Made by a program: the position numbers and the translations under genes
Part shown: piece after piece, positions 30,101 through 37,144 of the stretch
How positions within the stretch are numbered: position 1 is the first letter of the stretch
Layout of the letters: every line of letters starts with the position of its first letter
Notes under the pieces: generated by a model
Databases searched by the model: none
What the model was told of the DNA's origin: nothing
Seen by the model: only the letters and a program-made list of their open reading frames with translations
From: CALFMR01 sp035550595
Lineage (GTDB): Bacteria > Acidobacteriota > Vicinamibacteria > Vicinamibacterales > SCN-69-37
NCBI GenBank assembly: GCA_035550595.1
Contig: DASZOV010000096.1
Span: forward strand, 1 to 64,000
DNA: 64,000 bases
Direction of reading: 5' to 3'

Positions 30101-30921
30101 ACTCGCTGCAGGTCTCGTTTCAGCGACGCTTCGAGCATGGGCTGGCCTTTGGGTTCAACGACACGATGGGCCTTTCGCAGCACGCGAGCACCGGGCTTCG
30201 GCTCGACCACCTGGCCGACGGCAGTTTCGTCATCCGCGCCGATCAGGCGCAAGCCGACACGCTGCTGGGCGTCGTCGATCCACAAGCCCACGTCATGAAG
30301 GCCAATGCCGTCTGGGATCTGCCGGACGTGAAGAGTGACGATCGTCTGTGGCGCGTCATCGGCGCCGTGGTCAACGATTGGCAGTTGTCCGGGATTTGGA
30401 CTGGCGCGACCGGTGCGCCGTACACGGTCGGCTTCAGCTACCAGAGCGGCGGATCGAGCACGAATCTGACGGGCTCCCCCGATTACGGCGCACGGATTCG
30501 CGTCGTGGGCGATCCAGGCGACGGGTGTAGCGGTGACATCTATCGCCAGTTCAACACGGCAGCGTTTCAAGGGCCGCTCGTCGGCAGCGTCGGACTGGAG
30601 TCGGGGACGAGCTATCTCCACGGCTGTTTCTCGAGCGCGATGGACCTGGCGATCGCCCGCAATATCCGCCTTCCGGATGGGCGCGCCATCCAACTTCGCG
30701 TCGACATGTTCAACGCCCCCAACGCGGCAGGGATTAACGGACGCAACACCACCGTGAACCTGTCGAGTCCCAATGATCCGGTGACCGCGAACAACCTGCC
30801 GTTCGACGCGAACGGCAACTTGATCGACGCGCGGTCCAAGCCGCGTGGCGCGGGATTCGGCGTCGTCAACGATTACCAGGACCCGCGGACGATCCAGGTG
30901 CAGATTCGATTCTCGTTCTGA
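27172..30921 (+). CDS. Oar-like TonB-dependent receptor with carboxypeptidase-regulatory N-terminal domain
   Basis: 1249 aa, ATG preceded by AGGAGG. A signal peptide (residues 1-37) precedes a carboxypeptidase-regulatory/CNA-B-like domain (ITGTVEDTQGGVLPGASVTL), a plug domain (about 130-250) and a long outer-membrane barrel ending in the aromatic signature VQIRFSF. These large receptors are expanded in Acidobacteriota and probably import peptides or oligosaccharides. Its position after ggt suggests uptake linked to peptide or glutathione breakdown, an inference. A strong convergent hairpin follows. Confidence 0.88.
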   Translation: MTAMNGPRTCTGRRWRHVGLAAVFSVLLGTASMVHAQITTGSITGTVEDTQGGVLPGASVTLVNDAQGTRSAVIVTNGDGDFVLANVSPGTYTVEVELSSFKTLRRSGVSVGAGERVAIGVLTLELGGTSEVVDVRGEAPLIQATTGDRSFAVPATAVDNLPIASRSFTALAALAPGVTGTTRIGGGGTTFVMIDGVGAVDTGSNGAPLLQMNVESIAEVKVLGSNYQAEYGRTSGLQITAVTKSGTNQFHGSLYDVERNSDWNANSRENVLNGDPKTVLKERDWGFSIGGPVGKPGGNNKLFFFYAQEFEPRTGGNNVVRYRMPTALERAGDFSQTTDNNGNPYPYIRDPQLSGRCDATSQAACFADGGVLGRIPADRLYQPGLNILNSYPLPNITDVPEGQAYNFQLTRPTESILSWQPAIRLDYQPLPKLRASVKYSGWQQRDQTINGTLPGFNDTRMPHPLVFSWANTVNYTINATTFLEATYGRSQNELAGCALAQQSTGPSFCTSAVPFGPNSDRRTTGLADLPMLFPDANVINPAYYVYNAFERLSPPFWDGTRAWLPPVFAYGSRIANAPPNNGITSYINTNVTDDFAVSVTKVMGRHTIKSGFYFAHALKSSNTQRGSNSFPGAPFGSLSFAQDTVGTNPFDTSFGFANAAIGSFSSFLQSSTFVETKSVYNNSEAYVQDNWRVNGHLTLDYGMRFVHQQPQHDVLDQASNFFPDRWSLADAPILFVPGCANGTYPCSGTNRQAMNPVTGEFLGPNSTLAIGTLVPGSGNPTNGLFRQGDGIAQTGFIWPRLAVSPRFGMAYDVTGRQRLVVRGGLGWLYDRPDASTTTAAAGNPPTARNVTVRYGQLESLGSEGLTTEAPPALAGLWEYDSGALPTSVQWNGGVQVMLPFATSLDVSYVGQHSFHEGQTVNLNAVDFGAAFLPENQDLTLASSATPGATALSADLLRPMRGYGTITDNLQIGWHTYHSLQVSFQRRFEHGLAFGFNDTMGLSQHASTGLRLDHLADGSFVIRADQAQADTLLGVVDPQAHVMKANAVWDLPDVKSDDRLWRVIGAVVNDWQLSGIWTGATGAPYTVGFSYQSGGSSTNLTGSPDYGARIRVVGDPGDGCSGDIYRQFNTAAFQGPLVGSVGLESGTSYLHGCFSSAMDLAIARNIRLPDGRAIQLRVDMFNAPNAAGINGRNTTVNLSSPNDPVTANNLPFDANGNLIDARSKPRGAGFGVVNDYQDPRTIQVQIRFSF

Positions 30922-30963
30922 CCGCGGAGCATTCGATACGGACAGCGGCTGACCAAGCGGCGC

Positions 30964-30997
30964 GGCGAAGCGGGCCTCACGATGGCCCGCCTTCGCC
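30964..30997. terminator. Terminator-like hairpin between convergent genes
   Basis: GGCGAAG-CGGGCC pairs with GGCCC-GC-CTTCGCC around a TCACGAT loop, with one bulged base. No T-tract follows, so it may work with Rho or bidirectionally between the TonB receptor and the ferritin-like gene. Confidence 0.5.
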
Positions 30998-31006
30998 GTC
31001 GTCGCG

Positions 31007-31489
31007 TCAGCGCTTCTTCTTCGGCGTGGGCGGACGCATGGCCGAGACGTCCGGCACGTCCTCGCCGAGCGCGGTCGCCAGATCCACCTGATGTTCCTGC
31101 TCGGCGCGGAGGATCTCGCGGATGTCCTCGGCAATCGCGTACTCGCCGAGCGATTCGCACTCGCGGAGCCGTTGCCGGTACTCGCGCACGGTCGTGTTCT
31201 CGTTGTCCAGATCCGCCCGCAGCATCGTCTTCGCATCGTCGGACTGCTTGACGGGCTTCGGTGTGACGGTCGGCATGCCGCCGAGATAGTCGATGTGGCC
31301 GGCGATCGTGAGGGCGTGCTGCAGTTCCTGCCCGGCGTGCACCTTGAGCTCGTCAGCGATGTTCATGTACGCCGCGCCCTTCAACACCTGCGAGTAGACG
31401 ACGTACGCGATGATGGCCTGGTATTCGCGGGAGAGATCCTCGTTCAACTTGTCGATGAGCTGCTGTCTGGTGATTCCGGCCTCGGCCAT
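31007..31489 (-). CDS. Ferritin-like / bacterioferritin-type protein
   Basis: 160 aa, all helical. Two halves carry Glu-rich helices of the di-iron four-helix fold: LSREYQAIIAYVVYSQ and DELKVHAGQELQHALTIAGHIDYLGG, then YAIAEDIREILRAEQEHQVDLATALG. The pattern fits ferritin-like proteins that oxidise and store Fe2+ or remove peroxide. The tail (PPTPKKKR) is basic. Specific subtype (bacterioferritin versus rubrerythrin-like without rubredoxin) is not settled. Confidence 0.82.
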   Translation of the reverse strand: MAEAGITRQQLIDKLNEDLSREYQAIIAYVVYSQVLKGAAYMNIADELKVHAGQELQHALTIAGHIDYLGGMPTVTPKPVKQSDDAKTMLRADLDNENTTVREYRQRLRECESLGEYAIAEDIREILRAEQEHQVDLATALGEDVPDVSAMRPPTPKKKR

Positions 31490-31703
31490 GGTGCCTCCAT
31501 CGGCGCGCGGGCGGACCGACGGCTTCCACTGGAGCGTGACCGGCCGCCGTGCGCGGTCAGCGACCGTGCAACGATCGTGCCGCGAACGGAATGATAGAGA
31601 TCGTCACGTCGCGCAGAAACGCGCGTCGCGCGTGAGTCGTGCGTTGGCCTGACTGAGGCGCGGCCGTGCCTCGATCCGCGGCGCGTGCGAGCGGACACGG
31701 GCG

Positions 31704-32729
31704 TCAGCCGAGACGGTCCGGCTCCCAGCGCAGTCCAGTCGTGAGGATGCGCTGCAGCAGCGGCGGATAGTCGATCCCGGCGGCCTCGGCCGATGACGCG
31801 AAGTCCTCGCCTCGCGCAATCTGCGGATTCGGGTTGGCCTCGAGCACGTACACGTGTCCGTCCGCGCCGAGACGCAGATCGATGCGCGCGTATCCGCTGA
31901 GCTCGAGCACCTTGTACACGCGCTTGGCGACGTGCTGGACGTGTTCGGCGACATCGGGCGGCAGATCTTCGGCCTCGCCGGTGAGGATGCCCATCTTCTG
32001 CTGATATTTCGCGTTCCACTTGACGCGTTCGGTCGCGATGCGCCGCTGCGATTCGGGCATGTTCTCGAAGAACATCTCCCACACGGGAAACGCCTGCAGG
32101 CGCTGATTGCCGATCACGCCGCAGTAGAGCTCGCGCCCCTCGATATATCGCTCGACGATGGCGTCGGTCGCGATCGAGTCGTGGATGAACTGCACGCGTT
32201 CGCGCAGCTTCGTCTCATCGTCGACGACCGAGGCCTGCGAGATGCCGATCGACGCTTCCTGCGTCAGCGACTTGACGATGAGCGGGAACGCGAGCCGCCG
32301 CGGCAGCCGCGGACGCCGGCCGCGCGCGACGACGTGGAAGTCCGGCACGGCGATGCGGTGGTATTGCAGCAGCTTCTTCGACAGCGCCTTGTCGCGCGCG
32401 AGCAGCATCCCGCGCGGATTGCAACCCGTGTAGGAGAGTCGCAGCAGCTCGAGATAGCTGACGACGTTTTGATCGAACGTGCCGACCTCGTGGAACGCCT
32501 CGAGCAGGTTGAACGCGATGTGCGGTTTGAACTCGTCGTTCGCCTGTCGGATGCCGGCGAGATCGTCCTTGACGCCGAGCGCGTGGACGTCGTGTTCGAG
32601 ATCGTCGCGCACCGTCTTCAGCACGTCGTACTCCGTCCGCCACGGCGCCGTGATGACCTCCTGCGTCCCGATGTCGTCGGGCGGGACCAGGTAGTGGTGC
32701 ATCAACACGAGTACACGAAGTTTTTTCAT
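31704..32729 (-). CDS. ATP-grasp ligase resembling D-alanine--D-alanine ligase
   Basis: 341 aa from MKKLRVLVLMHHY. The ATP-grasp fold is visible as LARDKALSKKLL, FPLIVKSLTQEASIGIS, IVERYIEGRELYCGVIG and the magnesium site VYVLEANPNPQIA. D-Ala ligases have a similar N-terminal Rossmann part, and HVYVLEANPNP corresponds to their VNTLPGMT-like region. It may join amino acids in wall or peptide synthesis; being a stand-alone extra copy away from murein genes, it could also be a peptide ligase. The frame extends upstream to 32867 without family support. Confidence 0.75.
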   Translation of the reverse strand: MKKLRVLVLMHHYLVPPDDIGTQEVITAPWRTEYDVLKTVRDDLEHDVHALGVKDDLAGIRQANDEFKPHIAFNLLEAFHEVGTFDQNVVSYLELLRLSYTGCNPRGMLLARDKALSKKLLQYHRIAVPDFHVVARGRRPRLPRRLAFPLIVKSLTQEASIGISQASVVDDETKLRERVQFIHDSIATDAIVERYIEGRELYCGVIGNQRLQAFPVWEMFFENMPESQRRIATERVKWNAKYQQKMGILTGEAEDLPPDVAEHVQHVAKRVYKVLELSGYARIDLRLGADGHVYVLEANPNPQIARGEDFASSAEAAGIDYPPLLQRILTTGLRWEPDRLG

Positions 32730-32796
32730 CGATGCCGCATCATACACAGAGCCGCGGTCGTTCGGCGATGGGGATTGTCGTCCGCGCGCGAGATCA

Positions 32797-33675
32797 TCAG
32801 ACGTCGACGGGATGATCGAAGAACGGATCGCGTCCCGGCGTGAAGCGTGCCGATGCTGGTGAGGCATCGCTCAACACGTCACGCAGGTACCACGCGAGTC
32901 CGCGATCCGCTTGCCAGTCGCGCGGATAGCCCAGCGACACCTCTTCGAATCGCACCCCGCTGCGCCACAACGTCGTGCGCAGGTGCAGATGGCCGGAGAC
33001 GACGACGCGCGCGTGAAAGCGTCGGTGCCAGTCGTTCGTGCGCATCGTTCCGCACCACAGCGAGAAGCGCGGCACGCGTGGCGGCCGCGCCAGGTCGTAC
33101 CGCAGCGGCCAGTGATTGATGAGCACGGTCGGCTCGCCGGCTGGCAGCGCCGCGAGACGCGCCTCGGTCAGATCGCAGCGTGCGTGGCACCAGGCCGCGC
33201 GTGAGGGCCAGGGCTGCGGATCGAGGAACAGCTCGTCGCTCGCGCCCACACCGGATTCGCGTGCCCATCGGATGGCGGCGTCGAGTGGCACGTCGGGCGG
33301 CCGGAAGCTGTAGTCGAAGAGCAGGAACATCGGGACGATGCGCGTGCCCGTCCCGTCCGGCCATTCGACGTACGGATCTTCCGGCGTGATCGCGCCAAAC
33401 GAGCGGCACACGGCGACGAGCTCGTCGTAGCGCGCCTGGCCGCGCGTGCGATCCGTGGCGTCGGGCGGGCACCAGAGATCGTGATTGCCGGGTGTCCAGA
33501 TCACGCGTGCGAAGCGCGGCGTCAACGTCTCGAGCGCGAAGACGAGATGGTCGACGCGTTCGCCGACGTCGCCCGCGACGATCAGCCAGTCGTCGGGATG
33601 CGGTGGCAGCGCGGCAAGCGCGTCACGATTTGCGCGATGGCCGAGGTGCAGGTCGCTCGTCGCGAGCAGTCTCAT
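32797..33675 (-). CDS. Metallophosphoesterase
   Basis: 292 aa starting at MRLLATSDLHLGH. The calcineurin-like metal-binding motifs are present: DLHLGH (D-x-H), GDVGER (GD), GNHDLW (GNH), and VVSGHLHLR (GH-x-H). Such enzymes hydrolyse phosphomono- or diesters; the substrate is unknown. The gene lies 25 bp downstream of the phosphopantetheinyl transferase gene in the same direction, so the two form an operon. Long in-frame sequence upstream to 33897 overlaps the transferase and is a shadow. Confidence 0.85.
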   Translation of the reverse strand: MRLLATSDLHLGHRANRDALAALPPHPDDWLIVAGDVGERVDHLVFALETLTPRFARVIWTPGNHDLWCPPDATDRTRGQARYDELVAVCRSFGAITPEDPYVEWPDGTGTRIVPMFLLFDYSFRPPDVPLDAAIRWARESGVGASDELFLDPQPWPSRAAWCHARCDLTEARLAALPAGEPTVLINHWPLRYDLARPPRVPRFSLWCGTMRTNDWHRRFHARVVVSGHLHLRTTLWRSGVRFEEVSLGYPRDWQADRGLAWYLRDVLSDASPASARFTPGRDPFFDHPVDV

Positions 33676-33700
33676 GGATGCCGGGGAGACGTCGACGCGC

Positions 33701-34453
33701 TCACGGCACGAGATCGCGCGATAAAGGGTGGATGTCGAAGGCCGGTCGATCGCCGGCGCCATGCGCGGCGGCGACCGCCAGGTAGTGCGCGGGTGCCACC
33801 TCGTGCAGTGCGAAGGCCCAGCGCGCGTCGTCGCCGGCGAGCGCACGGTGGAGCACGAGCCGCGGCGAGTCGTCAGTGTCGAACGTGAAGGCGGCATCGG
33901 TGAGGTGCTGCGCGATGCCGAGTCCGCGGCCCTTCAGGTACGCCTCCTTCAAGGTCCAGTGCCGCAGGAAGCAGTCGCGCCAGCCGTCCTCGCCTGCGGC
34001 GTCGATCACCGCAAGCTCGTCAGGCGTACACGCGCGCGCCGCGAGGTCGCGGCCGATCGACACGCGCCGGCGATCTTCGACGTCGACGCCCACCTCGTGG
34101 CCGCGCGCGATCGCGCAGACGACGAGGCCGCCGCTGTGGGCGAGGTTGAAGGAGAGCGGCGGCGTGCCGCGCGCGTCTGCGACTTCGGGCCGGCCGCGCG
34201 GGCCTTCGGTCCACGTCCACGCCGTCGGTGCGACGCCCAGCGCGCGGCCGACGAGCGCGCGCGCCATGACGCGGCCGAGCAGGAACATGTCGCGATCGAG
34301 ATCGCGCCGATACCGATCGAAGCGCGTGCGTTCGGCGGGCGAGAGCCAGGTGAGCGCGCGCGCGCGGTCGCCATCCGACGTCCAGAGACCGACAGCCGAC
34401 GCGTGCCACACGCGCACGACGCCGCTCGCGATCGATGACGGATCGGCGGTCAT
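33701..34453 (-). CDS. 4'-phosphopantetheinyl transferase (Sfp/EntD type)
   Basis: 250 aa. Two Mg2+/CoA-binding motifs of the superfamily are clear: GVDVEDRRR and WTLKEAYLKGRG. It transfers phosphopantetheine from CoA to the serine of carrier domains, and the NRPS carrier domains at 60.5 and 63.8 kb are likely clients. Length fits Sfp-type enzymes rather than the shorter AcpS type. It is divergent from the malonyl-transacylase-like gene, 31 bp away. The start at 34453 (TADP) is preferred to the upstream 34471. Confidence 0.9.
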   Translation of the reverse strand: MTADPSSIASGVVRVWHASAVGLWTSDGDRARALTWLSPAERTRFDRYRRDLDRDMFLLGRVMARALVGRALGVAPTAWTWTEGPRGRPEVADARGTPPLSFNLAHSGGLVVCAIARGHEVGVDVEDRRRVSIGRDLAARACTPDELAVIDAAGEDGWRDCFLRHWTLKEAYLKGRGLGIAQHLTDAAFTFDTDDSPRLVLHRALAGDDARWAFALHEVAPAHYLAVAAAHGAGDRPAFDIHPLSRDLVP

Positions 34454-34484
34454 TGCGATAGTATGACGCACTCACATTTTCCGC

Positions 34485-35342
34485 ATGGCACTCGCATATC
34501 TGTTTCCCGGCCAAGGCTCGCAAGTGAAGGGCATGGGCGCCGATCTGTTCGATCGCTTTTCGGATTGGACGTCGACCGCCGATGCGACACTCGGTTATTC
34601 CATCCGCCAGTTGTGCGTCGAGGATCCGCGAGGTGAACTCGGACGGACCGCGTTCACGCAGCCGGCGCTGTATGTCGTCGGCGCGATGACGCACCGCGCG
34701 CGCGTCGAGGATGGCGGACCGGCTCCCGCGTTTCTGGCGGGCCACAGCCTCGGCGAGTACTGCGCGCTTCTCGCGGCGGGCGTGTTCGACTTCGAGACGG
34801 GACTCCGGCTGGTCAAGCGCCGCGGTGAATTGATGAGCCAGATGAGCGGCGGCGGGATGACGGCCGTCATCGGCCTCGCGCCCACGCGCATCCGCGAGAT
34901 CCTCGAATCGAGCGACGAGGGCCGCCGCGTGGACATCGCGAACTTCAACGCGCCCGATCAGACCGTCATCGCCGGTCCCACGGCGGACTTGACCGCCGTT
35001 CAGCCGGCGCTCGAATCAGCCGGCGCGCGCGCGGTCATCCCGCTCAAGGTCAGCGCGCCGTTCCATTCACGCTACATGGCCGACGCCATGGCCACGTTCG
35101 ACGCCTCGCTCGCCGGCGTTGCTTTCGCGCCACCGGCAGTGCCCGTCATCGCCAACGTCACCGCGCGGCCCTACCCGTCCGATCCGGCCGCCATGCGCGA
35201 CACGCTCGCGCGGCAGATCGGATCGTCCGTCCAATGGCTCGACTCGATGCGCTATCTCGTTGACCAGGGTGTGACCGAGATCGAAGAACTGGGGCCGGGG
35301 ACGGTGCTCAAGAAGCTGTTCGCGCGGATCAAGAAGGACTGA
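34485..35342 (+). CDS. ACP S-malonyltransferase (FabD-like)
   Basis: 285 aa. The malonyl/acyl-transferase fold has the nucleophile Ser in GHSLGEY (residue about 88), the N-terminal YLFPGQGSQ motif, and a catalytic His in SAPFHSRYM (about 194). It loads malonyl-CoA onto an acyl carrier protein. No fabH/fabG/acpP neighbours exist here, while a phosphopantetheinyl transferase is divergent beside it, so it may serve a polyketide/NRPS system in trans rather than general fatty-acid synthesis. That is an inference. Confidence 0.88.
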   Translation: MALAYLFPGQGSQVKGMGADLFDRFSDWTSTADATLGYSIRQLCVEDPRGELGRTAFTQPALYVVGAMTHRARVEDGGPAPAFLAGHSLGEYCALLAAGVFDFETGLRLVKRRGELMSQMSGGGMTAVIGLAPTRIREILESSDEGRRVDIANFNAPDQTVIAGPTADLTAVQPALESAGARAVIPLKVSAPFHSRYMADAMATFDASLAGVAFAPPAVPVIANVTARPYPSDPAAMRDTLARQIGSSVQWLDSMRYLVDQGVTEIEELGPGTVLKKLFARIKKD

Positions 35343-35354
35343 GGGGAAGGTCAG

Positions 35355-35448
35355 TCATCTTCTTTGCAGTGCGCTGGGGCCCCACCCCCAGCGCCACGCG
35401 CTTCGCCGCCCTCGCTGCGCTCGGAGGGCTCGCGGTGTCATCTTTCTT
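35355..35448. repeat. Dispersed hairpin repeat, family R, copy 4
   Basis: The best-formed copy: CATCTTCTTTGC, then perfect arms GCGCTGGGG/CCCCAGCGC, then GCCCTCGCTGCGCTCGGAGGGC hairpin, then GCGGTGTCATCTTTCTT. It lies after the acyltransferase gene. Confidence 0.75.
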
Positions 35449-35513
35449 GATCACACGCGGCTTGGCACTGTCTGTGTCTCTGTCCTTCGCGCCTTCGCGT
35501 GAGGCTCATTAGT

Positions 35514-35566
35514 CGCGCCGCAGGCGCCTCATCAACTTCTGGCTTCTGGCTTCCAACTTCTAACTT
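35514..35566. repeat. Composite repeat, family H, copy 1 (hairpin plus heptads)
   Basis: GCGCCGCAGGCGC hairpin followed by TCATC and then 7-bp units AACTTCT, GGCTTCT, GGCTTCC, AACTTCT, AACTTGA. The same order of hairpin, TCATC and 7-bp steps occurs at 36941 and, inverted, at 49425. Confidence 0.6.
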
Positions 35567-35578
35567 GATCCACGTCCG

Positions 35579-36430
35579 TCACCCCGGCGTCACGTCCGCG
35601 CGCGGTACCGGGCGCTCAGTGGGAGCCGGCTCTTCGACGGGCGCCTCCGTTTCAACGAGGCCCAGCGCCTCGCGATACAGCCGATCGACCCGCGCGTGGA
35701 GCGCGGCGGCGCGTGCGTCGTCGAGGCCGTAGGTGGAGAGCCAGAGGCTCGCGGTCGAGCCACGCGACTCGGGTTCGACCTCGACGAACATGATCGCCTT
35801 GGCGAACTCGGTCACCGTCAACCCAATCTGAAACGACTCGCGGCTGCGCATGACGACGAAGCCGGTGAGCGTCTCGCCGTCGGCCGTGATGGTCGTGTAC
35901 GGATCGCCTGGCGCGAGACGCGCGAGCGAGTCGCCGATCGAGAGGCCGGCCGGACCGACGAGGAGCCGGAAGACGTCCGGACGGGCGAGCGGCACGGACT
36001 CGCGCCACGTCATCACGCGCCGCGCATGGCCGCGATGCCGTTCGAGATACCACTTCAGGTGCTTGAGGAAATAGCCCCACTCGCCGCGCATCAACGCGAA
36101 CTCGTCGTCCCAGTCCGCGCTGACGCCGAAGCCGGACTGCACGACGCGCACGGCGCTGCAGCCGAGCCGGGGCTCGAGGAACAGATCCACGACGAACTCG
36201 CCGGCATCGTGGCCTTCGCGCCATTGAAGCCGCCGGCCGGGCTGCCACACGGTGATGGGCGCGCGGCCCGAGTCCTCGCCCCACGACAACCAGACCGAGC
36301 CGCCCGCGCCCGGCTCGACGCGCGCGTCGATCGACAGCCAGCGCGTCAGTTCGGTGGCATCGGTGAGCGCGTGCCAGATGTCGTCAATCGAGGCGTCGAT
36401 GAAGACGAGGCGGGAGATGGAACGCGTCAT
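35579..36430 (-). CDS. SRPBCC/AHSA1 domain protein
   Basis: 283 aa. The N-terminal half (VFIDASIDDIWHALTDATELTRWL...WEDSGRAPITVWQPGRRLQW) is a START/AHSA1-like helix-grip fold of the activator-of-Hsp90-ATPase-like group. A second half, LSIGDSLARLAPGDPYTTI..., looks like another related domain, so the protein may be a duplicated SRPBCC. The family binds hydrophobic ligands; the ligand here is unknown. A low-complexity Pro/Glu tail ends it. A perfect 20-bp palindrome lies 28 bp upstream of its start. Confidence 0.75.
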   Translation of the reverse strand: MTRSISRLVFIDASIDDIWHALTDATELTRWLSIDARVEPGAGGSVWLSWGEDSGRAPITVWQPGRRLQWREGHDAGEFVVDLFLEPRLGCSAVRVVQSGFGVSADWDDEFALMRGEWGYFLKHLKWYLERHRGHARRVMTWRESVPLARPDVFRLLVGPAGLSIGDSLARLAPGDPYTTITADGETLTGFVVMRSRESFQIGLTVTEFAKAIMFVEVEPESRGSTASLWLSTYGLDDARAAALHARVDRLYREALGLVETEAPVEEPAPTERPVPRADVTPG

Positions 36431-36457
36431 GCGGACGTATCGGTCGACCAGGATCGG

Positions 36458-36477
36458 GCGGCGCGCCGGCGCGCCGC
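36458..36477. promoter_or_regulatory. Perfect 20-bp palindrome upstream of the SRPBCC gene
   Basis: A fully self-complementary GC-only block of 20 bases in the upstream region of the SRPBCC gene. It could be an operator for a dimeric regulator or simply a DNA cruciform/hairpin. Confidence 0.35.
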
Positions 36478-36541
36478 GGGTGTCCGATGAGTGTATCGCC
36501 GCGCGCGTGCGGACGCATCTCTGACGGTCGTCGCGCCCGGC

Positions 36542-36569
36542 GTGTAGAAACGCACGACGCGGTGTAGAA
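36542..36569 (+). promoter_or_regulatory. Tandem GTGTAGAA sites 20 bp apart, possible upstream activator sites
   Basis: GTGTAGAA occurs at 36542-36549 and 36562-36569, exactly two helical turns apart, and GACGCGGTG also repeats nearby (36556 and 36572). They lie 70-97 bp upstream of a sigma-54-like promoter, a position used by enhancer-binding proteins. Function is inferred. Confidence 0.3.
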
Positions 36570-36638
36570 CTGACGCGGTGCCGATCCCCCTCGGCGGAGC
36601 GCGTCGCGTCTCACGGTTCACGGAGCCGAACACCAAGC

Positions 36639-36654
36639 TGGCACGCACCGTGCT
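36639..36654 (+). promoter_or_regulatory. Sigma-54-like promoter (-24/-12)
   Basis: TGGCACG-CACC-GTGCT has GG and GC separated by the required 10 bp and matches TGGCACG-N4-TTGC(A/T) except one T. Transcription would start near 36665, just before a segment with hairpins and a terminator-like end. Confidence 0.4.
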
Positions 36655-36664
36655 AGGTAAGGCG

Positions 36665-36866
36665 GCGACGTTCGGCGATCGGCCGCATCCCCAGCGGTTT
36701 GCCGAGTGCGCGCGTTGCCCAGCCGGCACGCACGCCGCTTTCAAGTTTGATCTCGGTGCCTGGCGCCGCGGTTCCATCCCGCACGGCGGACAGGTTCGAG
36801 GCGGCAGGAGCGCGGACGTCTACGCCCGGGAGGGGGCGTAGGCGGCCGCCTCTTGTCGCTTTTTTT
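36665..36866 (+). ncRNA. Candidate sigma-54-dependent small RNA
   Basis: No convincing gene covers 36430-37145; this is the most structured part of it. The segment begins about 12 bp after the -12 element and ends at a T-tract. It holds hairpin 1 (36672-36705, stems TCGGC/GCCGA and CCGC/GCGG around loop ATCCCCA), hairpin 2 (36764-36788, loop TTCCATC with CCC just after) and the terminator hairpin. The loops and flanks are rich in UCCC, a motif that can pair with GGGA in ribosome-binding sites. An 87-aa frame (36578-36841) overlaps it but matches no family. Alone, the sequence cannot prove transcription. Confidence 0.35.
36820..36866 (+). terminator. Rho-independent-like terminator
   Basis: CTACGCCC (36820-36827) pairs with GGGCGTAG (36834-36841) around GGGAGG, followed by a palindromic GGCGGCCGCC and a run of seven T at 36860-36866. 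It suits the 3' end of a plus-strand RNA. Confidence 0.5.
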
Positions 36867-36940
36867 GTACGCCGGTTTTGCGAGCCGAACGGCGTCCTTC
36901 CTTCACGGTCTTCGTCGAAGCCCCGCGTAAAACTGAAAAG

Positions 36941-36996
36941 ACGCGCCGAAGGCGCCTCATCCCTTCGAAGTTCGAACTTCGAAGTTCGAAGTTTTG
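36941..36996. repeat. Composite repeat, family H, copy 2
   Basis: CGCGCCGAAGGCGCC hairpin, TCATC, then heptads TTCGAAG, TTCGAAC, TTCGAAG, TTCGAAG, TTTTGAA. It is upstream of the alpha-glucuronidase gene. Confidence 0.65.
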
Positions 36997-37144
36997 AACA
37001 CGCCGCTTCTACGCGTGTGGTACCGGTTCCATGCTACGATGCCGCCCTCGTACCGCCATTCATCCGACGGAGGCGTTGCGGTGGCGCCCGCGCGGGTCGC
37101 GCTCCTGCTCCAGGCGACCGGTCCGTCGTGACAAGGAGAGCCCC

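Noticed and set aside
36640..36740. Resemblance to the Alu part of the large bacterial SRP RNA (CCGTGCTAGGT... near 36650)
   Set aside because: The conserved GGUAG loop and the domain IV GGAA/AGCAG signature are missing, so the match is likely chance.
36578..36841. 87-aa plus-strand frame in the gene-free region
   Set aside because: It has plausible third-position GC but no family, no ribosome-binding site and overlaps the hairpins and terminator; listed only as an alternative to the small RNA.
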